Below the pieces are notes generated by a model, which was not told where the DNA came from, made no database searches, and was given only the letters and a program-made list of their open reading frames with translations. The translations under genes and the position numbers were made by a program. DNA of 64,000 bases from Mesorhabditis belari (Eukaryota; Nematoda; Chromadorea; Rhabditida; Rhabditidae), in the NCBI GenBank assembly GCA_958450365.1, contig CAUEEP010000923.1:124001-188000 (forward strand). Direction: 5' to 3'. Shown here in pieces: positions 42,784-54,200 of this stretch. How positions within the stretch are numbered: position 1 is the first letter of the stretch; the number at the start of each line of letters is the position of its first letter.

Positions 42784-45535
42784 TTTTTTTTTCTAATGTT
42801 CCAGACATCCAAAAATGACCAAGGAGAGAGAAAGAAGAGAAAGAGATGACTCTCACACAGTCAAAAAAAGGCAAATGATCCGTTCACTTAAGTAGGTGAG
42901 TAAATAAAGCTTCAGACTTTTACTGTAGCCGAGATCCGGACAAGTATCTCGGAGGTGGAGAAAACGTTGCGACCCCAACTTGACGCATACAAAGAGGCGG
43001 TTTACTCAAAAAAGTGAGTCTATCAAAAGCTGGCTAATCAACCATTGTAATCATCAACCATTTGGACAAATTATCGTGCCTTTTTATTTTTAAACTAATT
43101 CAGTTTCAAAAAAGTCGTCGACTTCTACCACTCAAGCGCTGTGTTGGTGGAAACGGGGAAAGCCGTGTACCATACACCAGAAAGTAGGTGTTTAGAAAGC
43201 CAAAAAACTTGGGATTACGGTATTCAGTTAATGAAATAAAGTCTAGAAATCGTTGACGCAATCCAGAAATACTACACGGAGACGGGAGTGAACGTGAAAG
43301 CGCAAAGTTTGGTGAGTTTTGTTGACGAAGTTGACGTTTCTGGGTTTTCTAAAGCGTTTCAATGTGATTACTTTTTTTTGATCTGTTTTCGCACTCAGGT
43401 GTTCCTATTTGCGCAGATCACAACCTGCTTCCACATTTCTCTATCCCTTGCTATTGTCATCCAGTGTTTCCTAGCTTGATTGTTCCTGGTTCGAAGTCTT
43501 CGACTTGCTGGTGCTGGTGGTGGTTGCACTCTAGCCATCCTTTCTCTGACCGTCTCTGCCACTCTTGTGCTCCACCTCGTTGCTGGTCTTCCGATGGGCC
43601 TCTTCTGGTCTCGTGGTAGCCACTCTGTGATCCATATCGTCCATCTGTCGTCTGTTCTTCTGGCTACGTGGCCGGCCCATCTGAGTCTTTTTCTCTCAAT
43701 CACTTCCACTGGATCTCTGAGTGGCTACCACAAGACCAGAAGAGGCCCATCGGAAGACCAGCAACGAGGTAGAGCACAAGAGTGGCAGAGACGGTCAGAG
43801 AAAGGATGGCTAGAGTGCAACCACCACCGCATATCCGTACTAATGTGATTACTACCGTAATCTTTCTTCCGATATTTGAATTGAATGAATCAAAATAATT
43901 CGAATACTGAAAGAAAGGTTACGTTAATTATTCATCTTTTAAAAAAAAAACCACAAATACAATACTTTCATTCAGATCGATTCGGAGGAGTTCTCGGGTG
44001 GCGGGAAAATTCTCTCGTACAGCAACAAATGGACGATGCATAATTCGAATGAAATCCTCAAAGGACCCTACTTTCAGGTTCTAGATATATTTAGCTGTTA
44101 AGTACATAGATTTCAAATCTTTTCGCAATCAATTTAACACCTTCACGATAAAGTCATTTTTGACTTCGCTGCTTGGAAGGGAATCACAGTCAGCTTGGGC
44201 TGAAGGGAATCACAATCAGCTTTTCAGTTTTACTATATTACTATACTAGTGTGCAGTATAGAGTTAATTCTAAGAAAGCTTGGATAATTTGTAGCAATCA
44301 GCAATCAGCAATCAGTAATTATTGAATTGGTGAATTGAAAACTGCGGGACTTTGAACTAAAATTTATTCAACATAAAACCATGAATTCATTCCAAATAAT
44401 TTCCATTATTATTGACGACTTCTGCCCATTTTACAGGCAATTTGCGGATTCCTCTTTCGTAGGATTTTGGTTTGTGTGTGAGACACAAAAATGGATGGAG
44501 TGGAGACTCAAAAATGGAGGAATGTCCCAGTTTGAGCACTTTCTTCAAAAGAAACCCATTTTGGTGTCAATGGAAAAGTTGTAGAGAATCAAAAATTAGG
44601 CTTATAGCCAAATTTCCAAAAAGATACACTTAGTAGTTTCGCTTAAAATGCAAGTTTTGTGAAAATTCGTAAATTTTGCATTTCTTGAAAACCAGTTTTT
44701 GAATCGTTCTGAAAATTTGGATATGAGCTTCATTTTTGGTTCTCTACAACTTTTCCATTACAACTAAAATGGGTTTCTTTTGAAGAAAGTGCTCAAACTG
44801 TCACATATGACAATAGCCGGCAGTTTTCAATTCACCAACCCAATATATTGACTATTTTAACGATCATTTGATGCAGAATGAAATTACGCATCGAATGACA
44901 CCAAAAACAACTTAAAATATAATATTCATGCAAAATGAAATATTGGTCAAAATACGGCTGAAAAAATGCCTCTGCTGAAATACGGCTGAAAAAAAAAAAA
45001 AATCTCAGCCGTTTCTTGGCCGATTGCTCTGAAATTTTGTCTACAAGCTGAAAATTTCGCTTTTTATTTGTAGATAAAATTTCAGAGCAATTAGACAAAA
45101 AACAGCTGAGAAAACGAAGGTGGAATTAGGTTCGAGTTGGAATTTTCTCATGTCTAGTAGATTTATTAAAAATTTGTTAAAAATAGGTCACGAATTTTAA
45201 AAATACCGACTGGGGCTACCAGTGGTGAATTTATCGCATACACGAAATATATCAATCACAATACAACGACACACACAATACTAGGCTATATCTTAACTTA
45301 ACCCACGTCATGACAGACGGCTCCCTAACCCTAAGCTCAATGGGGAACTAAATAGCTTTTTTGGTGGTGAAGGGAAGATGACGATGAAGGAGTGGCTTGT
45401 CACTTTAAAGAACTGGGGCCACAACCACCAATTTGTTAAAAAAAACTTTAGATCTGGGTTTTAAACGACGAAAATCAATGGAAGATTTATCATGATGAAT
45501 TCTCGATTGCTGAAAGAATTTCAAAAACGAAATAA
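42284..45535 (+). CDS. Secreted NTF2-like (DUF4440/SnoaL-type) protein
   Basis: Six exons join in phase to 153 aa: 42284-42316, 42916-43013, 43104-43183, 43247-43311, 43976-44077, 45452-45535. A short signal peptide (MAKLILVSLLI) comes first. The NTF2-like cone fold follows: SEVEKTLRPQLDAYKEAVYS, FKKVVDFYHSSAVLVETGKA, VDAIQKYYTETGVNVK, GGGKILSYSNKWTMHNSN, and the family ending IWVLNDENQWKIYHDEFSI. Nematodes have many DUF4440 proteins of this length; their ligand or reaction is unknown. Coding sequence is only 462 bp in 3.25 kb: intron 1 holds a perfect 36-bp hairpin and a minisatellite, intron 4 a LINE-derived inverted repeat, and intron 5 two foldbacks. The last exon was found by its family ending and fits in phase. 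Confidence 0.85.
42359..42433. repeat. Perfect 36-bp stem, 3-nt loop hairpin
   Basis: AAATTTGAAGAGCTTTAAAG and the 16 bases after it are followed by a TGC loop and the exact complement. A 75-bp perfect snapback of this kind could be a very young foldback, a replication-slippage product, or a hairpin RNA precursor. It lies in intron 1 of the DUF4440 gene. Confidence 0.85.
43395..43709 (-). pseudogene. Non-LTR retrotransposon (LINE) fragment, C-terminal ORF2 end
   Basis: The frame reads MEVIERKRLRWAGHVARRTD, then WLPRDQKRPIGRPATRW, and ends WMTIARDREMWKQVV. The blocks RLRWAGHVAR, GRPATRW and ARDREMWK are standard at the C-terminus of RTE/Jockey-like reverse transcriptases. Only this last ~105 residues remain, so it is a 5'-truncated fragment. 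Part of it (about 43524-43628) is also present inverted at 43719-43829, making a foldback. It lies antisense in intron 4 of the DUF4440 gene. Confidence 0.85.
44327..44838. repeat. Foldback element in DUF4440 intron 5
   Basis: GGTGAATTGAAAACTG at the left and CAGTTTTCAATTCACC at the right are the tips; inner arms include GAGCACTTTCTTCAAAAGAA with CCATTTTGGT, and AAAGTTGTAGAGAATCAAAA with their complements. The left arm interior (44395-44460) has no partner. The loop lies near 44650. Confidence 0.75.
45001..45110. repeat. Short foldback
   Basis: ATTGCTCTGAAATTTTGTCTAC and the complementary GTAGATAAAATTTCAGAGCAAT form a stem around CAAGCTGAAAATTTCGCTTT; outer CTCAGCCGTTT/AACAGCTGAG extends it. 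Just upstream, ATGAAAT-type palindromic sequence (44855-44960) resembles the 46.9-47.1 kb element. Confidence 0.65.
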
Positions 45536-45711
45536 TTGATTTCATGTCGTTCGGGTGATAAAGATTGCAAAAAAATGAAGAGAAATCTCAAAAATGGAAT
45601 TGATTTTCAGCGATTGGAAAAACAAGGGAGATTGATTTCAAGATTTCAAGCAAATTGTAAAAGTAGCTGTAGTTTAATGCCTTTATTCAATAATCATTTT
45701 AAAGAATCCCC

Positions 45712-47423
45712 TCAATTCAAACAATCTCTGGCCTCACCCGGCAACTCTGCGTCCAAATTTAGCGTACCAATGTCAAAAATCTAAATGATTTCCTCATTTT
45801 CTTTCAATCTCCAGCTTCGAAACCTTTTCCGGTGTTGCACTTTCCGAAATGAAAGCTTTAGGTACATAAATCACCACTTTTCTCCAACATTCCTGCAAAT
45901 AATCTTCTCAACAACTCAAAAAAAGCAAGTTCTCATTCTATAAGCTGCAAAATTTAGCGCTTTTCCCATATTCCCACCTTTGTATCATCATTGCAATTAT
46001 GCAAGATGTTGACCTTGGGATTTATCCATCCAATTTCCGAATCATTTCCTAAATTGAATTCAAACCATATGAAATATAGATTATTGAAAGATTTATTAGG
46101 GGGTGGGACAAATGCGACCTTTTTTTTTGCGCACCTGGACATTTGCGCACCTTTTTTTTGCTGGAAAAGGCCTTAGGAAAGGTCGTAGAGCTTTAAAAAT
46201 GTTTTCATAAAAGGAAATCGTATGCGTAGATTCCGAATTTCGACAAATCAGACCTCGCTGACACGTCAAATTTGGGCTAAAAGGCAAAAACTGCGGAAAA
46301 GCGTTAAGTTGCGTAGTTTTTGCCTTTTAGCCCAAATTTAACGTGTCAACGAGATCTGATTTGTCGAAATTCGGAATCTACGCATACGATTTCGTTCTAT
46401 GGAAATATTTTCGAAGCTCTACGGCCTTGCCTAAGGCCTTTTCCAGCAAAAAAAGGTGCGCAAATGTCCAGGTGCGCAAAGAAAGGTCGCATTTGTCCCA
46501 CCCCCGATTTATTACCTTGGACTTTAAATATCCCATCTGCATTGGTGAGTGTCTCCATTAAAAGATCGTCCTGGAAAAGTCCAAAATCCTCTTCCCAAAA
46601 TTTTATTCGAGCATTTTGATACGGTCGACCATTGCACGTGAGCTTACCCTAAAGCTCTGAATTTGTATTTAAAGCTGAGAGCACAGGGAAGTGCTACTTA
46701 GTTAGTCTGAAAGACATAGCGTCATAGTGACATAGACATATTTTCGTTACAAGTAACTTGTAACGAAAATATCTGTCAGTCCTTTAAGGTTTCGTGGACC
46801 CAGAAAGGGTGTGTTCTAGAATTGTAACAAAAACATCTGTCGGTTCTTTTTTGCCGTTGACAATTTAAGTTTTTTTTTGTGTTTTTCTCAACATCAACCC
46901 TCCGCTTTTGACTATTTTGATTATCATTCAATGCAGAATAAAATTGCGCGTCGAATGATATCAAAATTTACCTTAAAATGTATTAACCATGAAAAGTTAT
47001 GAGGCAAAAGGTTAATCCCCGCCCATTATAGGAGATGGTTTAGGTTTTAGCCAATAACTTTGCATAGATATTACATTTTGAGTTAATTTTGATATCATTC
47101 GACGGGCAATTTCATTCTGCATTTAATGATAGTTAAAATAGTCAAAAGCGGAGGGTTGGTGCTGAGAAAAATTGGATAAAACTTAAATTGTCAACGGATA
47201 GATGGACCGACAGATGTTTTCGTTACAAGTCTATGACATAGTATCAAATCGTTGTCTATGACATAGTATCAATACGTTGTCTATGACACAAGTCTATGAC
47301 ATAGTATCAAATCGTTGCATGACCAACCGCCACCGCAGCGCTTTGCGTTGTCCCAAGTGCATTGATGATAGAAATTAAAATTAATAAAACAAATATAATA
47401 ATATGAAAGTTTAAAGTAAACAT
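45712..47423 (-). CDS. Transthyretin-like (TTL) secreted protein 2
   Basis: Five exons join in phase to 145 aa: 47328-47423, 46516-46648, 45978-46048, 45824-45892, 45712-45780. A signal peptide (MFTLNFHIIIFVLLILISII then NA) is followed by LGTTQSAAVAGKLTCNGRPY, ARIKFWEEDFGLFQDDLLME and TLTNADGIFKVQG. Then come SEIGWINPKVNILHNCNDDT, CWRKVVIYVPKAFISE and the typical ending GTLNLDAELPGEARDCLN. Length and Cys positions fit nematode ttr proteins. Two of its introns are filled by different foldback elements (46099-46506 and 46737-47232). It is convergent with the DUF4440 gene, with 176 bp between stops, and divergent from the Pro-rich gene. Confidence 0.9.
46099..46506. repeat. Long foldback element, family A copy 3
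   Basis: It starts GGGGTGGGACAAATGCGACC, has the two T tracts separated by GCGCACCTGGACATTTGCGC, and ends with the complement. The arms beyond the tips (AAGGCCTTAGGAAAGGTCG..., ATCGTATGCGTAGATTCCGA) are unlike those of copies 1 and 2, so tips are conserved while arm interiors differ. It nearly fills the TTL intron (46049-46515). Confidence 0.88.
46737..47232. repeat. Foldback element in a TTL intron
   Basis: Arms: TTTTCGTTACAAGT at the left and GTTTTCGTTACAAGTC at the right are part of the tips; the inner arms hold AACCCTCCGCTTTTGACTAT and its complement, and GTCGAATGATATCAAAAT and its complement. A small inner duplication, ACTTGTAACGAAAATATCTG, follows the left tip. Confidence 0.75.
47225..47320 (+). 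repeat. Tandem repeat, ~25-bp unit
   Basis: GTCTATGACATAGTATCAA with AATCGTT or TACGTT occurs three to four times next to the right tip of the foldback, directly before TTL exon 1. Confidence 0.8.
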
Positions 47424-47971
47424 TAAAAAAAATGATTTTTTAATGTTTTTAAGCAATGATTTTTTTTGGGTGATTGATAGAAAAGTTGCTTTTCATCGCT
47501 GTCATCGCTTGAGCTTGTCATCGATTGAAAACTGATTGTGAAAAGGAAAGGAAGAGATAAAACTCGAAATCTCATTCTCATATCTAATCCAAATTTTCTT
47601 TAAAAGTAAGTGCTAAAAAAAAAGGAAATGAAACAATTTGCAGTATTGTCTAAACAGTTACCAAACATTATTATATTCTTAATAATAACATTTTTATATT
47701 CTTATTCTATTTTCTCTAAACATTTGTAAATGTATCCACGATAAATTGATATCACTTTAACAATTCAATTTCCATTCAAAATCCCCAAAAGAATCATTCG
47801 CTTTTGTGTTGTTGGTCTGTGATTTTTTTCATAAAAAATTCACGCGCCTTTTTTGTCGTTTAGCAACGTTTCGTTTCATAGATTTTTCCCCATAGTTCAA
47901 TCTGGAAAAACTTGTATTCCCTATTGTTTTTAACATTATTATATTCTAAAAATTATTCTATTTTCTCTAAA
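47424..47971. other. Divergent promoter region of TTL2 and the Pro-rich gene
   Basis: AT-rich with no supported exon. TATTCTA...TTTTCTCTAAA occurs twice (near 47705 and 47955), the second directly before the Pro-rich gene ATG at 47972. An upstream in-frame ATG at 47912 would add 20 residues. Confidence 0.4.
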
Positions 47972-50900
47972 ATGCAATCGGTTAAACAAACCGTCTCGCA
48001 AGAAGTCCAAAAAGAGCTCAAATCGGCAGAGAGTGGGGAAATTCTCGAGCCAAAATCAACAGCACCACAACAGGCTCCTGAGAATTTGCCTAAACCTATT
48101 ACTGAGTCAAAATCAATCGATCAATTGCCCCAAGCTTCAGAAAACTTGGGGAAATTCGGGAAAAATGCTAAGCCAAAACCTGTAGTTTCGCCAAAACCTG
48201 TAGTTTCATCAAAACCCCAGAATCCGGATCAATTACCCGACGAGGAATCGGAGGAAGAAGAAGAAGAAGAAGAAGAAGAAGAAGAGGAAAAATCAGCACC
48301 GAAACCCCAGCCACCTCCAGAACCGCCAAAAGTGATTGCAAAAGAGAAACCGGAGGATTTATTCGATTTGGGTGAACCGATGCCTTCTGAAATGCCAATT
48401 TACGCTAATGATTTACCGATTTATGGGCCCGAGAATCGACCCGATGGATGGATGACACCACCGGCAGAAAACGCAAAGAAACCGGATATTTGGTTGGTAA
48501 TCGATTGATATTTTATGGATGATGATTGCTGTTGATTCACTTTTTCATCAATCATTGAGCAAATCTAGTTTTTGGTCTATCTTTTATCTATTGACACAAA
48601 GATCGGTTTCTTTAGCTAAAGTGTCTAAACCGAGTGTCAAAATCATCGAGTCGTCACCCTTTTTGACTACCCGACTTTATGCTCTCAAAAACAACCAGAC
48701 ATAAGTCATTTTAAACTCTTTTTAATGTTATTTTGCAAGAGAAATAATTGAAAACATAGTTCAATTAGTGAAGAGTTCAATTAGTCTGACGAAACAAACA
48801 AACAGTTCAATTGGTGCATTTGTTGGTTTTAAACAAAAGTACGAAAATGAACGAAAAGCCTTTCTGGACAGCCTAAAGTACCTAAAATGCTCATAGTTTC
48901 ACAATTGACATCAATAGCTTACTATTAGCTCTATTAGCTCTATTTTCTCCATATGAAAATTGTTTACCCAACCGTTAAACCCAAATTCCCGTGCAGGTTG
49001 AATCCAAGTGAACCGCCGACAAAAGCAACACCTGGACCGGAGGGTTGGAGATCATCTAGCCCAATTCCACCCACTCAGCAACAACCACCTCCACGAAAAG
49101 TGCCTATACGGACAAACAATGATCCGGTCATTCATCGATTTAAGCGATATGTAAGAGTGCCGAGACCAGTGAGAGCACAGAAAACACCTGGTAAGTGATA
49201 CAGGCTGGATTTGCTTAAACATAACATTTGCTCTTTGTTTAGCCATTCTTTTATCACTTGTACAGGCTAATAGGTTTTACTTATAGATTTGCTTAAAGAT
49301 TTGCTTAAACATTTGATCTTTCTTAGTCATTTGACATCAATTCTTGCCATATTTATGTAATTGTTTCAGTCTGAACAAAATTTCAGAGCCAACTTGGGAG
49401 CACAATCCTCCGCCAGCCGCCCCCTCGCCCAGCAGACCCGTTTTTGGACCAGAACCCAAACCACCAGGTACAGTTACAGTGCTTGTCGATGAATTTGTTC
49501 ATTTACATATTTCATTTTTCATTCATTATTTGCACAACTTTCACTCCTGATGGCTAGATTAGAAGAAAATCGTTATCGAAAATCGGCTACATCGTTTCTA
49601 GATTATGTCTCTCCAAAACCGCCCACTCCACCACGACGATCCCCAATTCAACGACAAACGAGTGACGCCGCGACACTCACCGATGTTGAATCGCCAGTGG
49701 TTTGGAAAGAAAATCTAGATCTAATAGGAATCTCTTGCAGCGTAAACCCATTCGCAACACTCCGAGAAGGCGCTCACCGCCAAGTAGGTTGAAATTGAGC
49801 CATAAATGTTATGTTGAACCTATTCACTTTCATGGATAATAGATCTATTCACTGGATCAGTGAATAGGTCTATTATCTGTCACTAGGTGTATAACGTTCT
49901 TACAACAGAATGACTTCGAGCCGATTCTCAACTTCAAGCTGAGAATGGTCTCAGCTCGAAGTTGAGAATCGACTCTAGACCGAGTGCATCTTATAGACTC
50001 AGACATGGGGATTCTGAATCTGCAAAAATTAGGTACAAACTCGCACGCAAACACGAGGAATCTGGTAAATCTGGAATCTGGATGGTTTCTTTATGGCGGC
50101 TCCATAAAGAATTCGAAATTAAACCGAATTTTCTATGCCAGATTCCTTGCGAGTTTGCAGCTAATTTTTGCAGATTCAGAATCCCCATTTCCGATTCTTT
50201 AAGATCTCAAAGATGAGTCTCGAATCGAGCTGAGACCATCTGGTTGACAGATTTAATCTTTTTGTCTCCCATATTAGTTTGTTTTAGAAGTGTTGTTACC
50301 TCCATCACCAGCAGAACCTCCACAAACAGTTTCATTAGGTAAGTGTCACATTCTATTATTGTTATTTGAAAGCCAATGACAGTGTCACAATGGCGACAAA
50401 ATTCTAGATCCCGACGATGAAATGTTTTGGCGATCATCATGGCAAGACAAGAATGCCGGTAAACAAGAAGTCTCTGGGCTGTTAGCGTGAGTGTTTTGAT
50501 CTTGAGAAATTGATATTAAGATAAAATGTAAAAATGTGCTTAGATATACCGTATTTCTTCGAATAGAAGACCGGGTAAAGAGTATGCTCGCGTACTCCTG
50601 CGTAGCAGCCCTTTTTAAAATTTCTTTTCTGCATAAAAGCTTTCAATCAAGTGCTATAGAGCTGGAAAATGGCTCAAAAATCTGTTAGCTCATGTGGTAT
50701 TTTTGAGCCATTTTCCAGCCCTATAGCACTTCATTGAAAGCTTTTATGCAGAAAAGAAATTTTAAAAAGGGCTGCTACGCAGGAGTACGCGATGATACTC
50801 TTTACCCGGTCTTCTATTCGAAGAAATAGTCGATAAAATCGATAGTCGATAGTCGTCGTAGGTAGTCGATAAAAATAAAGACATTTCCTGTCTGGGTTTT

Positions 50901-51142
50901 TTGAAATTTTCATATTTTCCAACACAAGACTAAATAAGAATCAAACTAAAGACAAAAACAAAACAGAAAACAAATGGTTTCAAGAATTCGGTGTCAAGAA
51001 GACGAATTCAGATACACAGCCGAAGACAGAAGCCCCATACAACAAGAAGAGATTCCACCGCCACCCAAATGTGTCTATCATCCGGATTGTGATGGGAATT
51101 GTCAGTGAAAATGTTTTTCAATGTTTGAATATATTGAAATGA
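47972..51142 (+). CDS. Pro/Glu-rich, mostly disordered protein, unrecognised
   Basis: Supported exons: 47972-48492, 48997-49190, 49387-49467, 49563-49787, 50288-50338 and one from 50408; they join in phase. The start is MQSVKQTVSQEVQKELKSAE; then come repeats of PKPVVSPKPVVSSKP, a run of about 15 Glu (48244-48290), LFDLGEPMPSEMPIYAND and PENRPDGWMTPPAENAKKPD. Later parts read RTNNDPVIHRFKRYVRVPRP, YVSPKPPTPPRRSPIQRQTS and DPDDEMFWRSSWQDKNAG. The last junction is uncertain: from 50460 the frame meets TAA, so a donor there (GTTAAA) would join to an exon at 50967 and end at 51142, while another frame of that exon ends PPPPKCVYHPDCDGNC at 51108. PxxP and RRSP motifs suggest SH3 or kinase targets; no domain is recognised. 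Confidence 0.6.
50551..50829. repeat. Foldback element in the Pro-rich gene's last intron
   Basis: The tips TATTTCTTCGAATAGAAGAC and the complement bound 279 bp of near-perfect palindrome, with GGGTAAAGAGTATGCTCGCG, TACTCCTGCGTAGCAGCCC and TGGCTCAAAAATCTGTTAGC in the left arm and a loop near 50695. Confidence 0.85.
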
Positions 51143-51270
51143 AAGAGAAAAAAACTACACATTAAGTTTTTTTGGCTTTTTTCCTTCTGTTTGAATTTTT
51201 CTTCTGTTTAGATTTCTCTTCAAAACAATCTTTATACAACTAAAGCATAGACTGAAATACTTTTTGAAAT

Positions 51271-54200
51271 TCAAAGTTTGTTCAACGGGATTTCTTTGCC
51301 CACTCCACCGCGAATGAGCACCGTTTTCTCGTGGGTGAAATTGTCAAACGAGTATTTTCCGTTGATCCTTCCCACTCCCGAATTGCCCACTCCACCAAAA
51401 GGCACATTTGAGACTAGAATTGGAGAATTTCTTGGTGAAGGCTAGACCTGCTTAACGATCTGCTTAACGATCTGCTTAACGATCTGCTCAACGACCTGCT
51501 TAACTGTCAAAAGCTTAGCCTTAGGAATCTCTTTGTTCAAAGCTTATTTCCTTACCGAATGCATGAGTCTGCAAGTCGTTCACACAGACACCGCCCGACC
51601 ACGTTTCAGTGATGAATCTAGGAGTTTCGGTTGATATTTGAAAGTACTAGAGCTGAAGTACTGTTGGACAAGTAAACAAGTTGCACTTGCCGGTTGAAGA
51701 TCTTGAATTATCAAGAATGAAACTTTAAAATGCCCAGCCCTAGGCCTGCTTAACGAGTTCGGGCAAGATTTTCAGACAGTCTGCCTCGCTCTTCGATTTT
51801 TTTACTGCCTCAAAGCTCCTTCAAGCATGAAACCGAGTTCCCCCGCAAGCCCTTATTTTAGGCTTCATTTTGATACTAAACATGGCTAGTTTCTGTTTTG
51901 CCATTCTTTAGCTTTCGATCAATCTTTTGCCGGACTCGATAAGCTTAATGAGTCCAGAAAATTTTTTGTCTAAAATGATCGAAATCTAAAGAATGGCAAA
52001 ACAGAACCTAGCCATGTTTAGTATCAAAATGAAGCCTAAAATAATGGCTTGCGGGGGAACTCGGTTTCATGCTTGAAGGAGCTTTGGGCAGTAAAAAAAT
52101 CGAAGAGCTAGGCAGGCTGTCTAAAAATTTTGTCCGGACTCGTTAAGCAGGTGTAGCCCAATCTTTGTCTCACTACATTATGCCATATCCAAAGTTGTTT
52201 TAAAAGCAACTTTTGGGTTAATTACAAGCCAGGCACATCCCTGCCTAATAGTAAGCTATAAACCTGACTTTTATTTAGGCTGGCTTTGCTAGGACTGACT
52301 TCAGACCTAGTCTGATCCGTCTTACAATACTACAGTATTCAGACTCCGATTGGAATACTCCTGAGTCCATAGTGTACTTGCACTTCAAAGATATTTAGCC
52401 TTTATTCACCAAATTCTTTATACTTGATATTGTTTGATATTGCAAAATATTGTAGCTACAGTTTTTTTTCTATTTGATCGTTAACTTTTTTTTTTTGTCA
52501 ACTTTTGTCAATTTGTTGTTCTATTAACAAGAATTTTTTACCTTCTCGTCGCCTCGGGGCATTTCGAGAAAATGTATGCAGCAAGTGGCTTTTCTCTTTC
52601 CTAAAAGCCTTTAATATTCTCTCTGATCTCTTCATATTAAGTCTAAGGTTGAAACCTGAATGAAATGAAGCGCCTGATCAATTCCATCAACAGTGATGAT
52701 TGGGAGGATTGGGCCGAAGATCTAAGCAAGATAGATTGAAGATAGTAAATCTGTAACTGTAGCTGCAAAGCCGAAAGCAAGCCATTTCTCTAGATCAATC
52801 TACAAATAATACCAAAGAAACGATTTCATTAAAAGTGAATACCTCATCTTTCATCAGTTCATCATCGGCTTCAATCTCGTAAACACTTGGAGGCAAAAAT
52901 TTCCCAATCCGATCCTCTTCTCCATCAGCTTTCCATGCCAATTTCCCATTGGTCTTTGAAGCCAAAGCTTTTAAACGGCTAAAATTTAAAGTCTTTAGCA
53001 ATTAACAGTCATAATTAACAGTTACAATTAACAGTTACAATTAACAGAAAAGCAATTACTAACATCCTATGAGCTATTCCTGTTAGACTTTTGATATAAA
53101 AGCTGTTTAACTAACAGCTTTTATATCAAAAGTTGTTTCCTAGCCACATTCTATGATCAAAATTTACATCTAAAGCAACTAAAAGACTATGGGAAATAGT
53201 TGGAATATATGATAGTTTGATCTAGTTTTGATTTCATTTCTATTCACTCACTCAAAATGTCTCTCATTGATGATTCGAGCGAAAGCGGCGTTGTCTCTCA
53301 GCTCTCCCTGTTTCTCGAAAGCTTCGCGAATCGCCGAGATCAGCTTCGGTTTGGTGTTTGATGTGGTTAACACCTAATACCGGATTCTCTCTAATAGTAG
53401 TGTACCCTAAGCTTCGCCTAAATTCCTCAAAATCTCGAGAACCGCTTATCAGAACCTATCGATGTGGGATCGGAAAATGTAGCTGACGATGAGATCTTGT
53501 GGGGGATTTGAGTGTTGAGCTTCTGCAAAAGCTTGGAAACCTTAAAATAGTCATCAACTCGGCTACAAATCTACCGTAACAAATCCAACAAAGCTTAAAG
53601 AAGCTGGTGACTAAAGGAGAAGCTGATCTCAAAGAAGCTAGTCCCTAATACTAGCCCATAAGCTTGCCTAAATTGCTCGAAATCTCGAGAACCACTTATC
53701 AGAACCTATCGATGTGGGGTCGTAAAATGTAGCTGACGATGAGACCTTGAAGATGATTAGAGTGTTGAGCTTCTGCAAAAGCTTGGAAACCGTAAAATAG
53801 TGATCAACTCGGCTACAAATCTACCGTAACAAATTCAACAAAGCTTAAAGAAGCTGGTGACTAAAGGAGAAGATGATCTCAAAGAAGCTAGTCCCTAATA
53901 CTAGCCCATAAGCTGACGATCAGATCTATTGGGGGATTTGAGTGTTAAGCTTCTGCAAAAGCTTGGAAACCATAAAATAGTGATCAACTCGGCTCGCTGG
54001 AGTGCACTACTATTAGAGAGAATACGGTATGTTTAAAATTTACTGTAATCACCCTACACTAAAACTTTTTTCAACTGCTTTGAAGTTCTTGAAGTGAAAG
54101 TCTTCAGTCTTCAACTTTTCAATATCTTGTATTGTAGTGAGATTATAGTTTTGTAAATATAATTTTTAAAAAAAGCACTTACATAGTCAGGATTTATGCA

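Noticed and set aside
43480..43848. 122-aa plus-strand frame
   Set aside because: Antisense shadow of the LINE tail and its inverted copy.
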